The notes: a model not told the origin generated them from the sequence alone. A DNA stretch of 64,000 nucleotides from Thalassotalea algicola (GCF_012932965.1 NZ_JABBXH010000004.1:372001-436000), one strand, 5' to 3'. Shown: positions 30,732 to 40,912, counted from the stretch's first letter. Made by a program: numbers and translations.

Positions 30732-33700
30732 ATGATCGCTTGGATACTAGAATTATCTATCCGTAGACGTGGCACTATGTTGCTAATGGCGTTGTTTATC
30801 ATCGCTTTAGGAATGTGGAACTATCAGAAGCTACCTATTGATGCTGTGCCAGATATAACCAATGTACAGGTACAAATAAACACGCAAGCTCAAGGTTATT
30901 CACCGTTGGAAACAGAGCAACGGATCACGTTTATCGTCGAAACAGGCTTGGCGGGTTTACCTAAGCTGGATTATACCCGTTCACTTTCTCGATATGGCCT
31001 GTCGCAAGTGACTGTTGTATTTGAAGAAGGCACAGATTTGTATTTTGCCAGAAACCTAATCAATGAGCGACTTAGCGCAATTAAGGAGCAACTACCGTTT
31101 GGCATTGAACCAGAAATGGGGCCAATTGCTACGGGCCTCGGCGAAATATACATGTACAGTTTAACTGCCGACGAAAGTGCAAAGCAGAATAGTGGCCTAC
31201 CCTATGATGCGATGGCGTTAAGGGAGATCCATGACTGGGTAGTGAAACCACAACTTGCATTGGTTAAAGGGATTACGGAAATCAATGCAATTGGTGGCTA
31301 TAAAAAGCAATACCATATCAATCCTGATCCGTTAAAGATGTTGCACTTCGGTGTTACCAGTGAAGCGCTATCAAATGCAATAATGCGAAATAATGCAAAT
31401 CAAGGGGCTGGATTCATCGAAAGAAGCGGACAGCAAATTCTTGTTCGTTCACAAGCTCAGTTGCAATCTATTCAAGACATCCAAAACGTCATTATTAAAA
31501 GCGACGACGGCACACTTGTAAAAGTTAAAGATGTCTCCGAGGTTGCGATCGGAAAAGAGCTTAGGACTGGTGCCGCATCACTGAAAGGCAAGGAAAGTGT
31601 GATTGGAACAGCAATGATGCTGGTAGGAGAAAATTCACGCTCAGTGGCTTTGGCTGTTGGCGACAAGCTTAGTGAAATTCAAAATAGCTTACCTCAAGGA
31701 GTGTCAATAGTTCCCTTATATGACAGGACAACTCTGGTTGACAAAGCAATTAGCACCGTACAGAAAAATCTCATTGAAGGCGCGTTGTTAGTTATCTTCG
31801 TATTGTTCCTATTACTAGGTAATATAAGAGCCGCTCTAATTACTGCCGCAGTCATTCCTTTGGCAATGTTGGCAACAATCACGGGCATGGTTCAAAGCAA
31901 GGTCTCTGCGAATTTAATGAGTTTGGGAGCTTTGGATTTTGGATTAATTGTCGATGGAGCGGTAATCATCGTTGAGAACTGCATTCGGCGCTTAGCAGAA
32001 AGCCAAAAACGAAATGGTTCAGTCATTTCTCTGAAAGAACGGCTAGACATTGTTTATTCTGCTACCAATGAGGTAATACGACCTAGTGTTTTTGGCGTAT
32101 TGATCATAACGATTGTCTATGTGCCTTTGTTTACCTTGACGGGTGTAGAGGGCAAAATGTTTCATCCGATGGCCGCAACGGTGATCATCGCTCTATTGTC
32201 TGCAATGGTATTTACCTTCACACTCGTCCCCGCTGCGGTTGCTTTATTCTTGAAAGGCAAAATCAGCGAAAAAGAAAGTCCGATAATTGTCGGTGCTAAG
32301 TCAGTATATCGTCCGGTTTTGAAGTGGGCTTTAAAACTACGTTGGCTAGTTGTTTGCGGCGCTGCTTTACTTGTGACATTTAGCATATTACTTGGTAGTA
32401 AATTAGGATCTGAATTTGTTCCTCAACTTAATGAAGGTGACATTGCACTGCACGCGATGCGTATTCCGGGCACGGGTATTGACCAAGCTGTAGAAATGCA
32501 GAAGATACTTGAACAACAAATTGTGAAATATGATGAAGTTGTTACGGTGTTTTCAAAAACGGGCACAGCAGAAGTGGCGACAGACGCGATGCCGCCAAAT
32601 GTGACTGATACTTTTCTGATATTAAAGCCTAGAGAGCAATGGCCCAACCCCAATTTAACAAAAGCGGATTTTGTTGAAAGACTGGAAAAAGATCTCAGTT
32701 CCATTCCCGGCAATAATTATGAGTTTACTCAACCAATTCAGATGCGATTTAACGAATTAATTAGCGGAGTAAGAGCTGATTTGGGGATTAAGCTCTACGG
32801 TGATGATCTATCCCAACTTGTCAGCTCTGCACAAGAAATTTTGACTACACTCAATACCATTTCAGGTGTTGCTGATGCGCGGCTTGAACAAGTTGATGAC
32901 GTGCCTATATTTACCGTTAACCCCAAGCCTGAAGCACTAGCGCTATACGGGTTAAATGCAAGCGACTTACAATCTTGGTTAAAAACAGTCGTGTCAGGTG
33001 AAGGCGCAGGGTTAATATTCGAAGGTGATCGTCGATTTGAAATTGTAGTTAGATATCCAGAGCTGTTGAGAGCCAACCTTGATCAGCTAGGTAATTTGCC
33101 AATCGCAACAGGTAGTGGTGAGTTCGTACCTGTAAGCGAAGTTGCAGAGTTAAATTATACGACGGTTCCAAGTCAAATAAGCCGAGAAAATGGTAAGCGA
33201 CGAATTGTAGTTACAGCAAATGTTAGAAACCGAGATCTAGGCTCATTCGTACAAGAGGCACAGCAAAAAATTCAAAAAAATGTTGAATTGCCTGCTGGTT
33301 ATTGGCTTGAGTACGGCGGAACATTTGAGCAACTTGAGAGTGCAACTCAAAGGTTATCCATTGTAGTTCCTGCCACATTATTTGTCATTTTGACACTGCT
33401 AGTCATAGCGTTTAGTTCAATAAAAGATGCGCTGATCATATTTAGTGGTGTGCCTTTAGCACTTACAGGCGGTGTATTGGCTTTGTGGTTAAGAGACATG
33501 CCTCTTTCAATCTCTGCTGCTGTTGGGTTCATTGCCCTTTCAGGTATCGCTGTATTAAATGGACTGGTCATGCTGTCATTCATTAAACAGCGATTATTTG
33601 AAACGGGAGAATTAATTAACTCAATTATCGAAGGCGCAACTATAAGGCTACGCCCTGTACTAATGACCGCTTTGGTTGCAAGTTTAGGATTCATTCCAAT

Positions 33701-33842
33701 GGCGTTAAATGTTGGAACTGGAGCTGAAGTTCAGAGGCCATTGGCAACGGTGGTGATTGGGGGAATTATTTCCTCAACTTTACTAACTTTAGTTGTATTG
33801 CCTGTTCTTTATCGAATTGTTTTTAGTAAATACAAATCTTAA
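30732..33842 (+). CDS. czcA: CzcA, RND-family Co/Zn/Cd efflux pump
   Basis: Proton-driven RND transporter of 1036 residues with twelve helices and two large periplasmic loops. Helix 4 reads GALDFGLIVDGAVIIVEN, which contains the DFG-x3-DGA-x4-EN set that marks the Co/Zn/Cd (HME1) subgroup. A ribosome site GAGGTG lies before the ATG. An intrinsic terminator follows its stop, closing this operon. Confidence 0.95.
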   Translation: MIAWILELSIRRRGTMLLMALFIIALGMWNYQKLPIDAVPDITNVQVQINTQAQGYSPLETEQRITFIVETGLAGLPKLDYTRSLSRYGLSQVTVVFEEGTDLYFARNLINERLSAIKEQLPFGIEPEMGPIATGLGEIYMYSLTADESAKQNSGLPYDAMALREIHDWVVKPQLALVKGITEINAIGGYKKQYHINPDPLKMLHFGVTSEALSNAIMRNNANQGAGFIERSGQQILVRSQAQLQSIQDIQNVIIKSDDGTLVKVKDVSEVAIGKELRTGAASLKGKESVIGTAMMLVGENSRSVALAVGDKLSEIQNSLPQGVSIVPLYDRTTLVDKAISTVQKNLIEGALLVIFVLFLLLGNIRAALITAAVIPLAMLATITGMVQSKVSANLMSLGALDFGLIVDGAVIIVENCIRRLAESQKRNGSVISLKERLDIVYSATNEVIRPSVFGVLIITIVYVPLFTLTGVEGKMFHPMAATVIIALLSAMVFTFTLVPAAVALFLKGKISEKESPIIVGAKSVYRPVLKWALKLRWLVVCGAALLVTFSILLGSKLGSEFVPQLNEGDIALHAMRIPGTGIDQAVEMQKILEQQIVKYDEVVTVFSKTGTAEVATDAMPPNVTDTFLILKPREQWPNPNLTKADFVERLEKDLSSIPGNNYEFTQPIQMRFNELISGVRADLGIKLYGDDLSQLVSSAQEILTTLNTISGVADARLEQVDDVPIFTVNPKPEALALYGLNASDLQSWLKTVVSGEGAGLIFEGDRRFEIVVRYPELLRANLDQLGNLPIATGSGEFVPVSEVAELNYTTVPSQISRENGKRRIVVTANVRNRDLGSFVQEAQQKIQKNVELPAGYWLEYGGTFEQLESATQRLSIVVPATLFVILTLLVIAFSSIKDALIIFSGVPLALTGGVLALWLRDMPLSISAAVGFIALSGIAVLNGLVMLSFIKQRLFETGELINSIIEGATIRLRPVLMTALVASLGFIPMALNVGTGAEVQRPLATVVIGGIISSTLLTLVVLPVLYRIVFSKYKS

Positions 33843-33852
33843 CTTTAATTTG

Positions 33853-33885
33853 AAGGCTTCTCGTAATTTTTTAGAGAAGCCTTTT
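33853..33885 (+). terminator. Terminator of the czc operon
   Basis: Ten-base arms AAGGCTTCTC and GAGAAGCCTT, with an 11-base A/T loop, followed by a T-rich stretch on the plus strand. It lies 12 bases after the czcA stop. The adjoining A-rich left side may also let it work for the minus-strand copper operon. Confidence 0.8.
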
Positions 33886-33947
33886 AATTTAATTGTCCTG
33901 TTTTACTCAATTTACAGCAATTTTTAAAATCAGGCGAATAGTAGACA

Positions 33948-34322
33948 TCATTGAATCCACTTTAACGCGCTACTCAAGTCACTAAAGTGTTCCGTATTAT
34001 TAATAGAGCATTCCGGAAACTCAGTTATGTCTATTTGAACAACTTTTGACTTATTTCCAACAATAGCTTTTCTCGCTGAAGTCACTCCAGTAGAGCGTAT
34101 TTGCATTGATATTGGTTCTACGTTACAGCAACGACTAACAACTACACCTTTAAAACAAGATAGATCCAAAATAAAATTAACAGGCTGGTTAACCGAAGAT
34201 AGCTCATCGGTAATCTCTTCCAAATATTGGTTTATTCCAGTAACGGTTAATTCACCAATTAACTCGATAATTAGTGTACTGCCCAACCATTGCTTCAAAT
34301 AATGACCTTGAGATAATTCCAC
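33948..34322 (-). CDS. STAS-like small protein, function unknown
   Basis: A 124-residue soluble protein. The pattern LIIELIGELTVTGINQYLEE ... NFILDLSCFKGV looks like a STAS/SpoIIAA-type fold. Two adjacent Cys (RCCNVE) stand in the middle. It is the last gene of the long copA-led minus-strand run, with an 18-base gap from the previous gene. I would not assign a function beyond the fold guess. Confidence 0.5.
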   Translation of the reverse strand: MELSQGHYLKQWLGSTLIIELIGELTVTGINQYLEEITDELSSVNQPVNFILDLSCFKGVVVSRCCNVEPISMQIRSTGVTSARKAIVGNKSKVVQIDITEFPECSINNTEHFSDLSSALKWIQ

Positions 34323-34340
34323 TAAAATTAACCTTCTCTG

Positions 34341-34598
34341 CTAACTTGATTGCATATTATAGATTTTAGCGATCAGCCAGCCAGTGATCCCCATCAATAA
34401 CGCCCATAAAACACCACCAATAAATACCCCTATAAAGGACATATGCCAGCCCATACTTTTCCAATCCGTATGTAACATGTTTCCAGTCATACTGGACATC
34501 ATATCTGGCATCACCATAACCAGAGCTGAACACACAACCCAAACAATGGCAAAGGCGGCAGCACAAGCCAACGCAAAAGCTTTTTCATTAAGTTTCAT
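34341..34598 (-). CDS. DUF5676-like two-helix membrane protein
   Basis: An 85-residue inner-membrane protein with two helices (ALACAAAFAIVWVVCSALVM and SFIGVFIGGVLWALLMGITG) and a Met-rich loop (MVMPDMMSSMTGNMLHTDW). Such proteins are common beside copper exporters. Met residues in the loop suggest a Cu(I) contact, which is inference. Confidence 0.65.
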   Translation of the reverse strand: MKLNEKAFALACAAAFAIVWVVCSALVMVMPDMMSSMTGNMLHTDWKSMGWHMSFIGVFIGGVLWALLMGITGWLIAKIYNMQSS

Positions 34599-34634
34599 CG
34601 TTATTCTCCTGTGGTGGCTTTCGCCACCACTTCA

Positions 34635-34970
34635 TTACTCTTCAAGTTCCACCATATCTTTCGCCGCGATGTCACCAGATATTAGTTTTACCGTCGCGAA
34701 GTGATCATTCACAATTTTAGTAATTTGTACCGTTCCCACTTTTTCAATGGTGTACGGATCATCACCTTCACCCGGCGCAATTTCCTCATGGAATCTAATA
34801 ACACTGTATTTTTGTCCAACCTCTGCTCCATGTTTGGCACCAATACAAATCAGAGTTCGATCAGTAGACTGCTCAACCACTTGGCCCCTCATCATATTTT
34901 TGTGATAAAACGCAGTATTCGAACAACCTGCCAAAAAGATACCGAATACAACAAGCAAAAGAATTTTCAT
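34635..34970 (-). CDS. Small lipoprotein of the copper operon
   Basis: Starts MKILLLVVFGIFLAGCSNTA, with lipobox LAGC. I chose this ATG because the hydrophobic core begins at once; an ATG 18 bases upstream is also in frame. The 111-residue product has a periplasmic part with RTLICIGAKHGAEVGQKYSV and YTIEKVGTVQITKIVNDHFA, a small beta-rich domain of the kind found in flagellar or envelope lipoproteins. Function unknown. Confidence 0.6.
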   Translation of the reverse strand: MKILLLVVFGIFLAGCSNTAFYHKNMMRGQVVEQSTDRTLICIGAKHGAEVGQKYSVIRFHEEIAPGEGDDPYTIEKVGTVQITKIVNDHFATVKLISGDIAAKDMVELEE

Positions 34971-35032
34971 ATTGGATGTTTTCATCATTTTTTCCTCATC
35001 TAACTTATTAACAGAGCAAGCTCTTCGTAAGC

Positions 35033-35404
35033 TTACTTATTTTTCCGGCTTGCACCCGGAGGAACTTTGTGACAACTCCACGGCTTATGTGCAGCATTGT
35101 CTTTAACATTCTGATCAACAAATTTGTAGTAACTTTCTTTCGTGTGTGTCCACCAATCATCATGAACATCGGCACCATGTTTGCGAATAACTTCCTCAAT
35201 CCCATCAAGGTTTATATTTGCCGCATCATATGCGAGGTGTATTTCACCTTCTTTGATGTTGTAACTGACTTCATCTATACCAAAAAGCTGATCAATTTCT
35301 TTTACTAACTCGTCACAGTTTTCTTCTGTGACATTACTTAGCCTTAAATTGCGAACAACTAAATTCTGCTCTCTAACGCCAACTCTATGATCTAAATCGC
35401 TCAT
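35033..35404 (-). CDS. HMA-fold-like protein without the CxxC motif
   Basis: A 123-residue cytoplasmic protein. The alternation LVVRNLRLSNVTEENCDELV ... EVSYNIKEGEIHLAYDA ... LDGIEEVIRKHG follows the beta-alpha-beta pattern of heavy-metal-associated domains, but no CxxC is present. The C-terminal part carries WWTHTKES and PWSCHKVPPG. It may have another role at the copper pump. Not assigned to a named family. Confidence 0.5.
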   Translation of the reverse strand: MSDLDHRVGVREQNLVVRNLRLSNVTEENCDELVKEIDQLFGIDEVSYNIKEGEIHLAYDAANINLDGIEEVIRKHGADVHDDWWTHTKESYYKFVDQNVKDNAAHKPWSCHKVPPGASRKNK

Positions 35405-35414
35405 AATTTTTCTC

Positions 35415-35837
35415 CTAATGTGAGTGCGAGTGTTGTTGTTTTTTGTCTTTCATTTCTGCCATTTTGTATTTCATTTGTGGCATCATGTTTTCCATCATTT
35501 CCAGATGATGTTCAGCCATCTTGATTTGCTTATGCATTGGCATTGCTTCCATGTTTTTGTGCATGGATTTCATCATCTTCATCATTGAGCGGTGATGTTC
35601 AGCCATCATCTGCTTTTGCTTTTCAGGATCTTTTTCAGCTTTAATGGCATGGACTTCCTTTTTCATTTCCATCATTTTTGAATGCATTTTTCCCATGTTT
35701 TCATGCGACATTGCCATGCCTTGATGCATATCAGCTTTGTTCGCACCTTCATGTTTATGCTCATTGTTTTGGGCAAATGAGCTAGTGGCCGCCAATAGTG
35801 AGCTGACAAATAAAATTGATTTACCTAACGTTTTCAT
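35415..35837 (-). CDS. Secreted Met/His-rich copper-binding protein
   Basis: A 140-residue protein with a signal peptide (ILFVSSLLAATSSFA). More than a third of the mature chain is Met, His or Lys, in motifs such as HQGMAMSHENMGKMHSKMM and KMAEHHLEMMENMM, and it ends HSHSH. The Met/His spacing suits periplasmic Cu(I)/Cu(II) or Ag(I) binding. It overlaps the methyltransferase-like gene by 17 bases. Confidence 0.7.
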   Translation of the reverse strand: MKTLGKSILFVSSLLAATSSFAQNNEHKHEGANKADMHQGMAMSHENMGKMHSKMMEMKKEVHAIKAEKDPEKQKQMMAEHHRSMMKMMKSMHKNMEAMPMHKQIKMAEHHLEMMENMMPQMKYKMAEMKDKKQQHSHSH

Positions 35838-36489
35838 GATTTTTACCTTCTATGTTCTTATTAAAATTTGGAATCCAACTTGGTGTCGATTCCATATATC
35901 TGTGGTACTCCGAACCAAACTCGGCAATAGCTTGTGTCTCTTCGCGTTTCGCTAGCTTGACGTAAACAACGACTAAGATTGGAAACATCGCAAGTGTTGG
36001 GATGGTCGGCCACTGCAATAAAAAGCCAAACATGATTAGAATGAAAGCTACGTACTGTGGGTGACGACACCTCGCATACCATCCTGTAGTAGCCAATTGA
36101 TGGTGTTTTTGCGCGTGATGCAATACGTTCCATGCTGAAGACAACATAAAGAAGCCAGCGACAATAAACACCATACTCGCTATATGAAATGGGTCCCAAT
36201 GGGCATCACCTTCAAAACCAAAGAAAGTATGCAATAAGTGTCCATTTTCATGCGCAAAGAAGTTTACTTCTGGATAGGTCTCCGTCAGCCACCCCGATAG
36301 AAAATAGATAGTTAAAGGAAAGCCATACATTTCAGTAAATAGGGCGACAATAAAGGCGGAGAACGCTCCTAAACTTCGCCAATCAGTCGATGTTTTTGGT
36401 TTGACAAAACTAAAGGCAAAAAAGATAAAAATTGCAGAGTTCAGTATCACCATTGACCATAAGCCATAATCATATGTCTCATTCATCAC
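35821..36489 (-). CDS. Isoprenylcysteine methyltransferase-like membrane protein
   Basis: A 222-residue integral membrane protein with five or so helices. The C-terminal block TGWYARCRHPQYVAFILIMFG with EFGSEYHRYMESTP is typical of the ICMT/NnrU-like phospholipid methyltransferase group. Members often accompany copper operons. The substrate is unknown. It overlaps both neighbours. Confidence 0.7.
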   Translation of the reverse strand: MMNETYDYGLWSMVILNSAIFIFFAFSFVKPKTSTDWRSLGAFSAFIVALFTEMYGFPLTIYFLSGWLTETYPEVNFFAHENGHLLHTFFGFEGDAHWDPFHIASMVFIVAGFFMLSSAWNVLHHAQKHHQLATTGWYARCRHPQYVAFILIMFGFLLQWPTIPTLAMFPILVVVYVKLAKREETQAIAEFGSEYHRYMESTPSWIPNFNKNIEGKNHENVR

Positions 36490-36814
36490 TTTTCTCCTTT
36501 TTATGTGATTCCTTACGCCCTTCTTCTAAGCCTTGTATGTAGCCATCGCGATAGGCTGCATTTTTATCCGTGAGTTCTTGAAAGCTCTCTTCCTTTTTAT
36601 CATCAGGCGCATGTGAATGATCGTGACCATGTTTGCCATGACTGCCGTGCATAAATACGTGCATCAAAGGACATAACAGCAAAATTAAATAGGGAAGAAA
36701 TTGCAGAACATGTTGTCCATGTTCAAAGATTAAAAAATAGGTGGCTGCGGCAATAAGCACCAATGCAGCCCAACCTGTGGGTGTTGACCAAAATTTAGGA
36801 TGCTCATTTTTCAT
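36479..36814 (-). CDS. DUF2933-like membrane protein
   Basis: A 111-residue protein with two close hydrophobic segments (WAALVLIAAATYFLIFEHG and FLPYLILLLCPLMHVFMHG), then a His-rich cytoplasmic or periplasmic tail (HGKHGHDHSHAPDD). This helix pair plus His tail is the DUF2933 layout seen beside copA and ICMT-like genes. Overlaps the next gene by 11 bases. Confidence 0.7.
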   Translation of the reverse strand: MKNEHPKFWSTPTGWAALVLIAAATYFLIFEHGQHVLQFLPYLILLLCPLMHVFMHGSHGKHGHDHSHAPDDKKEESFQELTDKNAAYRDGYIQGLEEGRKESHKKEKSDE

Positions 36815-37157
36815 GTTGGCCTCCTATTGACCGTAAATCTTCCGCAGATGCTTCAGACTTAGAATTTATCCAGTAGAGATTATCCACAGGAGAGACGCTA
36901 ACTAATCCTTCTCCTTCAACGTTGGTATGCGCTGCATCAAGCAAAACTTCAGCAACATGTTCTGCATCGTCGAAGGCGACGTAAATGGTTATCACTATAT
37001 GTTCTGATAAGTGATTTCTGTTATAAGTATCAGCATATGCACCTCTTCCCATCGCTTTATGGATAGTAAAGCCTTTATAGCCATGTGAAAGTAGTGCCTC
37101 TTCTACTCGCGCTAATACCATTTCATCGAAAATGGCTGTCACTTTTTTCATGTTCAT
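36804..37157 (-). CDS. P-II-like (GlnB-fold) small protein
   Basis: A 117-residue protein starting MNMKKVTAIFDEMVLARVEE. The pattern of a first strand, the T-loop region GYKGFTIHKAMGRGAYADTY, and VLLDAAHTNVEGEGLVSVSP resembles P-II/CutA-type trimers. Similar P-II-like proteins are known in metal-export operons, where they bind ligand or metal rather than regulate nitrogen. I chose this ATG because the upstream codons overlap the cupredoxin gene. Confidence 0.65.
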   Translation of the reverse strand: MNMKKVTAIFDEMVLARVEEALLSHGYKGFTIHKAMGRGAYADTYNRNHLSEHIVITIYVAFDDAEHVAEVLLDAAHTNVEGEGLVSVSPVDNLYWINSKSEASAEDLRSIGGQHEK

Positions 37158-37165
37158 AAACCCTC

Positions 37166-37519
37166 CTAAACAACCTTTAAGACACCGCGATACATTTGCA
37201 TCTGACAATGAAACTCATGCTCTCCCGGTGATAAGTTCAATAAGGTAATTTGAGTAATTTCATTTAATTTAAGCTGCTCGCTTATCTCCAATGATGGAAT
37301 AAGCATTGTTTCAGCACAGGGTGATTGATCTTTGCGCATGAACTTCAGGGTGACAGGTTGACTAGCAGACACTTGGATTGAGGATGGTGAATACACACCA
37401 TCTTTCACTTCAATGAGTACTTCATTATCTTGAACAATTGTTTTATTGGGTTTGTATAGCCAAAACCACCAAACAATCAGTGCGATTAACACTAAGCCTA
37501 ATAAGTTAATTACCATCAT
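37166..37519 (-). CDS. Membrane-anchored cupredoxin-like protein
   Basis: A 117-residue protein with an N-terminal helix (LLGLVLIALIVWWFWLY) and a periplasmic cupredoxin-like domain (VKDGVYSPSSIQVSASQPV; QSPCAETMLIPSLE; PGEHEFHCQMQMYRG). The Cys, His, Cys and Met residues could make a copper site. It lies directly downstream of copA by 11 bases. Confidence 0.75.
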   Translation of the reverse strand: MMVINLLGLVLIALIVWWFWLYKPNKTIVQDNEVLIEVKDGVYSPSSIQVSASQPVTLKFMRKDQSPCAETMLIPSLEISEQLKLNEITQITLLNLSPGEHEFHCQMQMYRGVLKVV

Positions 37520-37530
37520 CGTGCTTCTCC

Positions 37531-39867
37531 TTAATGCTCTTTTGCTTTAAACAAGCGAAGTCGATTTGCATTTGACACTACAGTCAATGACGAAAACGCC
37601 ATTGCAGCACCTGCAATTACAGGGCTAAGCAGAATGCCAAAGAAGGGATATAGAATCCCCGCAGCAAAAGGAATCCCGGCTACGTTATAGACAAACGCGC
37701 CAAACAAGTTTTGTTTTATATTTCGTAAAGTAGCTTTGCTTACCGCTATGGCATCAGCAAGGCCATGAAGTGAGCCACGCATTAGAGTAATGTCAGCACT
37801 TTCGATAGCTACATCAGTCCCTGTACCTATGGCGAAGCCAACATCGGCTAACGCTAGCGCAGGAGCATCGTTGATGCCATCTCCTGTCATACCAACAATT
37901 TCGCCGCCTTCTTGTAGCTCTTTCACCTTGTTGGCTTTATCTTCTGGCAGCACTTCAGCAAGAAACTCACTAATACCCGCTTTTTTGGCAACAGCGGCAG
38001 CGGTTTCCTTGTTATCACCCGTTAACATGATGACGCGTATACCATTAGCCTGAAGCCGTTTGATAGCAGAGATTGAGTCTGACTTAATAGGATCTGCAAC
38101 AGCAATGATTGCTGCAAGTTCACCATCTACAGCAAAGTACATAGGTGTTTTGGCTTCTTTGGCTAAAGACTGCGCTTGTTCAACAAAGCCAGTGAGGTCA
38201 ATGCCTTTTAACTTCATTAACTTATCGTTACCGAAAAGCAGGGCTTTGTTGTTGCAACTTGCTTCTACACCAAAACCCGTAATGGCGTTAAAGGCTTCAA
38301 TCTTTAGCAAGTCGATGTTTTTTTCTAGCGCACTTTCAACAATCGCTTGCGCTAAAGGGTGCTCTGAGCCGCTTTCTAAACTTGCTGCAAGCTGTAGTAC
38401 GTCTTTTTCGTCAGTAGCTTTTGCTAAAACAATATCGGTTACCTTAGGTGCCCCTTCAGTAATAGTGCCCGTTTTATCTAAAATCATGGCAGTGATTTTA
38501 GAGGCGGTTTGCAGTGCTTCACCGTTTCGAATTAGCACTCCTGCTTCTGCTGCTTTTCCTACTCCGACCATAACAGACATAGGCGTTGCCAAGCCCAAAG
38601 CACACGGACAGGCAATAATGAGTACGGTAGTTGCTGAAACGATGGCAAAAGCAATTGCAGGCTCAGGTCCAAAGTTAAGCCATGCTAGCGCACTTAACAC
38701 AGAGATGATCATGACAACAGGAACGAAATAAGCTGAAATAACATCGGCCAAGCGCCCAATCGGCGGTTTTGAATTTTGCGCTCGTTTGACCATATTGATG
38801 ATTTGCGCAAGTGCGGTGTCTTTGCCGACGCGTGTCGCTTTAAACAAAATCATGCCTGATTTGTTCAAAGTACCAGCAACAACCTCATCTTCTTCGGCTT
38901 TTTCAACAGGCATGGGTTCGCCCGTAAGCATGGACTCGTCAATAGACGTGTGTCCTTCCAATACCACACCATCGACGGGGATTTTTTCACCGGGCTTAAC
39001 TTTCACAACATCATTCAGCAAAACCTGCTCAATACCAATCTGAACCTCTTTGTTATCACGAACTACTGTTGCAGTTTTAGCCTGCAAGCCGATAAGGCGC
39101 TTGATGGCTTCAGAGGTTTTTCCTCTGGCTTTTATTTCTAATGCTAGACCTAGATCAATTAAGCCGATGATCATGGCGGTAGCTTCAAAATAAACATGCC
39201 GTGCCATCAATGGAACGGCGTCAGGTGCAAACACGACAACCATCGAATACACCCAAGCTGTACCTGTTCCTAAAGCTATTAGAGTGTCCATATTAGCGGA
39301 GTGATTTTTAAAGCTTTTCCAAGCGCCAACATAAAAATGCTTACCTGAAAAATACATAACACCAAAAGTTAAAATGCCTACAAGCAGCCAAGACATGCGT
39401 TCAAGGTTGGTTTCAACCGTCATTTCTCCAACTACAATACTGTAGATCATCAAAGGAACACCGAGTGAAAGGGCAATAAATGTATCGCGCATTAGCTTTT
39501 TATAATATGCCCAATCAGCCGCTTCTTTCTCGTCAAGCGCATCTGTTGCAGAGCTATCATCAATTGGCTTCGCGTTATACCCCACAGACTCAACAGCTTT
39601 GATCAATTCTTCTGTTTTTGCTGTCCCAGAAACTATTACAGTCCTATCAGCAAAATTCATTTCCGCACTGACTACACCAAAAGTTGCCTTTAACGCCCCT
39701 TCAATTTTGCCTACACAGCTAGCACACCCAGCTCCTTCAATGATGAGCTGTTGGTTATGTGATACTTTCTCCAACGTATTCTCCTTACTTTTACACGAAG
39801 AGGATTGAGCTTTTGACTGACAGCAACAGCCTGATTCGGTTTCAATATTTGTATTAGTAGTCACCAT
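37531..39867 (-). CDS. copA: Cu(I)-exporting P-type ATPase CopA
   Basis: P1B-type ATPase of 778 residues. It has a Cys-rich N-tail ([14 protein letters not shown]), one heavy-metal domain ([15 protein letters not shown]), eight helices with CPC in [12 protein letters not shown], phosphorylation motif DKTGTIT, and [17 protein letters not shown]. The CPC motif, MSSLTV and N-terminal CxxC indicate Cu(I)/Ag(I). It is co-directional with the regulator gene 8 bases before it. Confidence 0.96.
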   Translation of the reverse strand: MVTTNTNIETESGCCCQSKAQSSSCKSKENTLEKVSHNQQLIIEGAGCASCVGKIEGALKATFGVVSAEMNFADRTVIVSGTAKTEELIKAVESVGYNAKPIDDSSATDALDEKEAADWAYYKKLMRDTFIALSLGVPLMIYSIVVGEMTVETNLERMSWLLVGILTFGVMYFSGKHFYVGAWKSFKNHSANMDTLIALGTGTAWVYSMVVVFAPDAVPLMARHVYFEATAMIIGLIDLGLALEIKARGKTSEAIKRLIGLQAKTATVVRDNKEVQIGIEQVLLNDVVKVKPGEKIPVDGVVLEGHTSIDESMLTGEPMPVEKAEEDEVVAGTLNKSGMILFKATRVGKDTALAQIINMVKRAQNSKPPIGRLADVISAYFVPVVMIISVLSALAWLNFGPEPAIAFAIVSATTVLIIACPCALGLATPMSVMVGVGKAAEAGVLIRNGEALQTASKITAMILDKTGTITEGAPKVTDIVLAKATDEKDVLQLAASLESGSEHPLAQAIVESALEKNIDLLKIEAFNAITGFGVEASCNNKALLFGNDKLMKLKGIDLTGFVEQAQSLAKEAKTPMYFAVDGELAAIIAVADPIKSDSISAIKRLQANGIRVIMLTGDNKETAAAVAKKAGISEFLAEVLPEDKANKVKELQEGGEIVGMTGDGINDAPALALADVGFAIGTGTDVAIESADITLMRGSLHGLADAIAVSKATLRNIKQNLFGAFVYNVAGIPFAAGILYPFFGILLSPVIAGAAMAFSSLTVVSNANRLRLFKAKEH

Positions 39868-39875
39868 TTTTCCTC

Positions 39876-40289
39876 CTATGCCTTTTTTATTTGTTCAAAA
39901 TTTTCGATGAGATGACAAACCATGTTTGCAGTCGGTGCTTTGTCTTCCATTTCTTCCCATTGAGAAAGAGCTGAAGACATTTTTCCTCGAAGTGCCAACA
40001 TTGCTTGAAACTGTTTTTCTGTCTCTTCAAGCCGCTCTTTAATAAGACTTCTGACTAATGGACATGCACTTTTACCATCTTCAGATTCATTAAGAATTTG
40101 CTTGATATCTGCAACGGAAAAACCAAGGTTTCTGGCACTTAAAATGAATTTAAGTCTCGATACTTCTTTATTTGAGTATGACTTGTAGCCATTCACTGAC
40201 TTGGCAGGTTTTAACAGTTCCAATCGCGTGTAATAGCGCACCGTATCAGCAGTCGTTCCAAGGCTTTTTGCCAGCTCTGTTACTTTCAT
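39876..40289 (-). CDS. MerR-family copper-operon regulator
   Basis: A 137-residue MerR-type regulator with DNA-binding segment [17 protein letters not shown]. Two cysteines (76 and 125) are spaced differently from CueR and from MerR. It is followed by copA in the same direction and preceded by a textbook operator, so it likely controls itself and copA. Metal specificity is inferred from its neighbours. Confidence 0.85.
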   Translation of the reverse strand: MKVTELAKSLGTTADTVRYYTRLELLKPAKSVNGYKSYSNKEVSRLKFILSARNLGFSVADIKQILNESEDGKSACPLVRSLIKERLEETEKQFQAMLALRGKMSSALSQWEEMEDKAPTANMVCHLIENFEQIKKA

Positions 40290-40332
40290 GTTTACTCCTT
40301 AGTTTTTCACCTAAGTTTGTACTCTCACCTAC

Positions 40333-40363
40333 AGCTTAGACCTGTGTCTAAGACACAGGTCAA
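40333..40363 (-). promoter_or_regulatory. MerR-type promoter of the copA operon
   Basis: On the minus strand, TTGACC (40358-40363) and TAAGCT (40333-40338) are 19 bases apart. The spacer is covered by the perfect palindrome ACCTGTGTC-TTA-GACACAGGT (40340-40360). It drives the regulator, copA and probably the whole minus-strand run down to 33,948. Confidence 0.9.
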
Positions 40364-40371
40364 GCGTTTCC

Positions 40372-40899
40372 TCATGATTTAATGTACTGAGCTATTGCTT
40401 TTATCTGTTGCTCGTTTAGCGGCATTTTAGGCATAGGTGAAGATGAGTTATTAAACTGAGGGTTTTGGAGCTTCTTAATAAAGAAGCCGATCCCTTTGTT
40501 TTTAATCGTTTCATCTAACGCTGGGCCAACAGTGCCACCATCACCTTTCAATGAATGGCAGCCTTGGCAACCAAATTGAACAAACAATTGCTTTCCATCA
40601 GGCGCTATCATCTTTTCTGACGCTACTTTTTTTGCCAAAGGTGCCCTTTGGCTAGTTAGCTCCAAAAATTCAAGAACAGCTTGCGTTTCTTTTCCTGTTA
40701 AATGTGCCTTTTCTCGCATATGCGGCATAATGACTTTCCATTCAGGAATAGAAAACTCATGAACAGCACGAGCGTTATGGCATCTCGCACAGTTGTTATT
40801 GATCACTTCTGCACCGGAAATTTTCTCTGCTGCATAAGAGCTAAAAGCAGACAAAAGAGATAGGCTGGCAACCAGTAATATTTGTATAATTGATCTCAT
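40372..40899 (-). CDS. Diheme cytochrome c
   Basis: A 175-residue periplasmic protein. A signal peptide is followed by two c-type heme motifs, CARCH (37-41) and CQGCH (111-115), each in a small cytochrome domain; a Met-rich ligand region (SPMPKMPLNEQQ) lies near the end. It sits between the outer-membrane barrel and the copper regulator. It may feed electrons for copper oxidation state control, which is inference. Confidence 0.85.
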   Translation of the reverse strand: MRSIIQILLVASLSLLSAFSSYAAEKISGAEVINNNCARCHNARAVHEFSIPEWKVIMPHMREKAHLTGKETQAVLEFLELTSQRAPLAKKVASEKMIAPDGKQLFVQFGCQGCHSLKGDGGTVGPALDETIKNKGIGFFIKKLQNPQFNNSSSPMPKMPLNEQQIKAIAQYIKS

Positions 40900-40912
40900 C
40901 TAAGTATCCCCC

